From Oscillospiraceae bacterium (lineage in GTDB: Bacteria; Bacillota; Clostridia; Oscillospirales; Oscillospiraceae): DNA of 7,534 nt. The notes under the pieces were generated by a model. It searched no databases. It was not told where the DNA came from and saw nothing but the letters and a program-made list of their open reading frames with translations. Numbering within the stretch: the stretch's first letter is position 1; every line of letters begins with the position of its first letter. Below are positions 6,204-7,534 of this stretch, piece after piece. The DNA is taken from positions 1-7,534 of the forward strand of contig JAEDKW010000054.1 of assembly GCA_016295615.1 (NCBI GenBank), written 5' to 3'. A program made the translations under genes and the position numbers.

Positions 6204-6215
6204 TGTTTTTGTACC

Positions 6216-7534
6216 TTATTCCTGTGTTTTGTCTGAAAAAACGGCGAGGAAGTCCTGCGCATCCATCGTCTCATGCGCGAGCAGGTACTCAGCCACGGTG
6301 TCAAGCTGCCCGCGGTCCCGTTTGAGGATCTTCTCCGCCTGTGCATAGGCATTGTCAATGATCGCCTTAACTTCTTCGTCGATCTGAGACGCTACCTGTT
6401 CGGAGTACGGCTTGGCCTGTGCCATCGTTCTGCCGATAAACACCTCGTCCTGTCCGCTCTCAAAGGAGATCGCGCCCAGCTTTTCGCTCATACCGTAGAC
6501 CGTGACCATGCGGCGCGCGATCTGCGAGGCGCGCCGGATATCGCTGGATGCTCCGGTGGAAATATCTCCCAGGCACAGCGCCTCGGCAACACGGCCGCCG
6601 AGCAGCGAGACGATCTGCTCTTCCATGTAGCGCCTGGACTGGTAGGAGCGATCCTCCTCCGGCAGCGAGATCGTCATGCCGCCCGCCTGACCGCGCGGAA
6701 TGATGGTGATCTGATGCACCGGCTCGTGCGTCGGCAGGGCGTGCATCACGATGGCGTGACCGGCCTCATGATAGGCGGTGAGCCTGCGCTCCTGTTCGGA
6801 AACGACGCGGCTCTTCTTTTCGGGGCCGGCAATGACCTTGATCTCCGCTTCGGCGAAGTCCTGCATCGTGACAAACTTTTCATTGCGCCGCGCCGCCAGC
6901 AGCGCCGCTTCGTTGGCAAGATTTTCAAGATCCGCCCCGGTAAAGCCGGACGTGCCTCTGGCGACCGTCTTGAGATCGACGTCCTCCGCAAGCGGCTTGT
7001 TTTTCACATGGATTTTGAGAATATCCTCGCGTCCTCTGATGTCCGGCAGTCCGACGTAGACCTGCCGGTCAAAGCGACCCGGGCGCAGCAAAGCGGGATC
7101 GAGAATATCCGCGCGGTTGGTCGCCGCCATCACCACGACGCCCTGATTCGTGCCGAAGCCGTCCATCTCGACCAGAAGCTGGTTGAGGGTCTGCTCGCGC
7201 TCATCGTGTCCGCCGCCGAGACCGGTGCCGCGCTGACGTCCGACCGCATCGATCTCGTCGATAAAGATGATGGCAGGCGCGACCTTCTTTGCCTGTTCAA
7301 ACAGATCGCGCACGCGGGATGCGCCCACGCCGACATACATCTCAACGAAATCAGAGCCGGAGATCGACAGAAACTCCACGCCCGCTTCGCCGGCGACCGC
7401 ACGGGCGAGCAGCGTTTTGCCCGTGCCCGGAGGACCGACGAGCAGCACGCCCTTGGGGATGCGCGCGCCGAGGTCGATGAATTTCCCGGGATTTTTGAGG
7501 AAGTCGACGATCTCCGCAAGCTCCTCCTTTTCCT
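6216..7534 (-). CDS. ftsH: ATP-dependent zinc metalloprotease FtsH (partial, N-terminus missing)
   Basis: This is a membrane-anchored AAA+ protease that unfolds and degrades misfolded membrane proteins and selected cytosolic regulators. About 438 C-terminal residues are visible; the transmembrane N-terminus lies beyond the window. Counting from the window edge, the AAA module shows KNPGKFIDLGARIPKG, Walker A GPPGTGKT near 33-40, the pore loop MYVG near 65-68, Walker B IIFIDEID near 88-95, and the second region of homology with NRADILDPALLRPGRFDRQ near 139-157. The protease domain has the zinc site HEAGH near 255-259, with the probable third ligand Asp in TGASSD near 331. All catalytic residues are present. 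The C-terminus is short and ends about a dozen residues after HETMDAQDF. It is followed by a large hairpin and then the separately promoted liv operon. Confidence 0.97.
   Translation of the reverse strand, partial: EKEELAEIVDFLKNPGKFIDLGARIPKGVLLVGPPGTGKTLLARAVAGEAGVEFLSISGSDFVEMYVGVGASRVRDLFEQAKKVAPAIIFIDEIDAVGRQRGTGLGGGHDEREQTLNQLLVEMDGFGTNQGVVVMAATNRADILDPALLRPGRFDRQVYVGLPDIRGREDILKIHVKNKPLAEDVDLKTVARGTSGFTGADLENLANEAALLAARRNEKFVTMQDFAEAEIKVIAGPEKKSRVVSEQERRLTAYHEAGHAIVMHALPTHEPVHQITIIPRGQAGGMTISLPEEDRSYQSRRYMEEQIVSLLGGRVAEALCLGDISTGASSDIRRASQIARRMVTVYGMSEKLGAISFESGQDEVFIGRTMAQAKPYSEQVASQIDEEVKAIIDNAYAQAEKILKRDRGQLDTVAEYLLAHETMDAQDFLAVFSDKTQE

Noticed and set aside
1..7534. tRNA or rRNA genes, CRISPR arrays, insertion sequences, phage or defence genes
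   Set aside because: None was recognised on either strand: no spaced direct repeats, no transposase frames and no rRNA or tRNA-like segments. The window is a housekeeping and transport region rather than a mobile or defence island.

Overview
The window is a compact stretch of bacterial chromosome in which every credible gene lies on the minus strand. It therefore reads right to left: ftsH (3' part), a branched-chain-amino-acid-type ABC importer in the order livJ-livH-livM-livG-livF, a TSUP-family membrane exporter, and the first codons of an unidentified gene. The DNA is GC-rich with G/C-heavy third codon positions. Shine-Dalgarno sites are strong AGGAGG types, and the binding protein has a Gram-positive-style lipoprotein signal ending in LVAC followed by GGGDDG. 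Together these suggest a high-GC anaerobic Firmicute, perhaps Oscillospiraceae-like. This assignment is inference from style only.

Right end (6216-7534): the ATPase and zinc-protease part of FtsH, without its membrane N-terminus, which lies outside the window. The 6141-5899 region after it holds a large inverted repeat (6149-6203), a weakly supported cysteine-containing open frame (5925-6140), a very good sigma-A promoter (5946-5974) and a short leader hairpin. It is visibly more AT-rich than its surroundings.

Centre (895-5898): the complete five-gene importer. livJ is separated from livH by 170 nt containing a perfect 15-bp stem with a GAAA loop (4644-4677). Such an element usually lets the binding protein be made in excess over the membrane components. 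livH and livM are 14 nt apart, while livM/livG and livG/livF each overlap by 8 nt, which indicates translational coupling. LivJ would capture substrate at the membrane surface, LivH and LivM form the channel, and LivG and LivF hydrolyse ATP. LivG carries an unusual charged insertion of about 60 residues.

Left end (1-894): the liv operon ends in a textbook intrinsic terminator (852-885). A near-consensus extended -10 promoter (883-911) lies across livF's last codons and the terminator, so that its predicted start point falls inside the first arm of the hairpin. Transcripts of the TSUP gene would therefore lack the terminator that stops liv transcripts. The TSUP gene is followed after 29 nt by a gene of which only 27 codons are visible.

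Most genes are ordinary family members. The points worth a second look are the promoter-inside-terminator arrangement, the LivG insertion, the livJ-livH stem-loop, and the region between ftsH and livJ.
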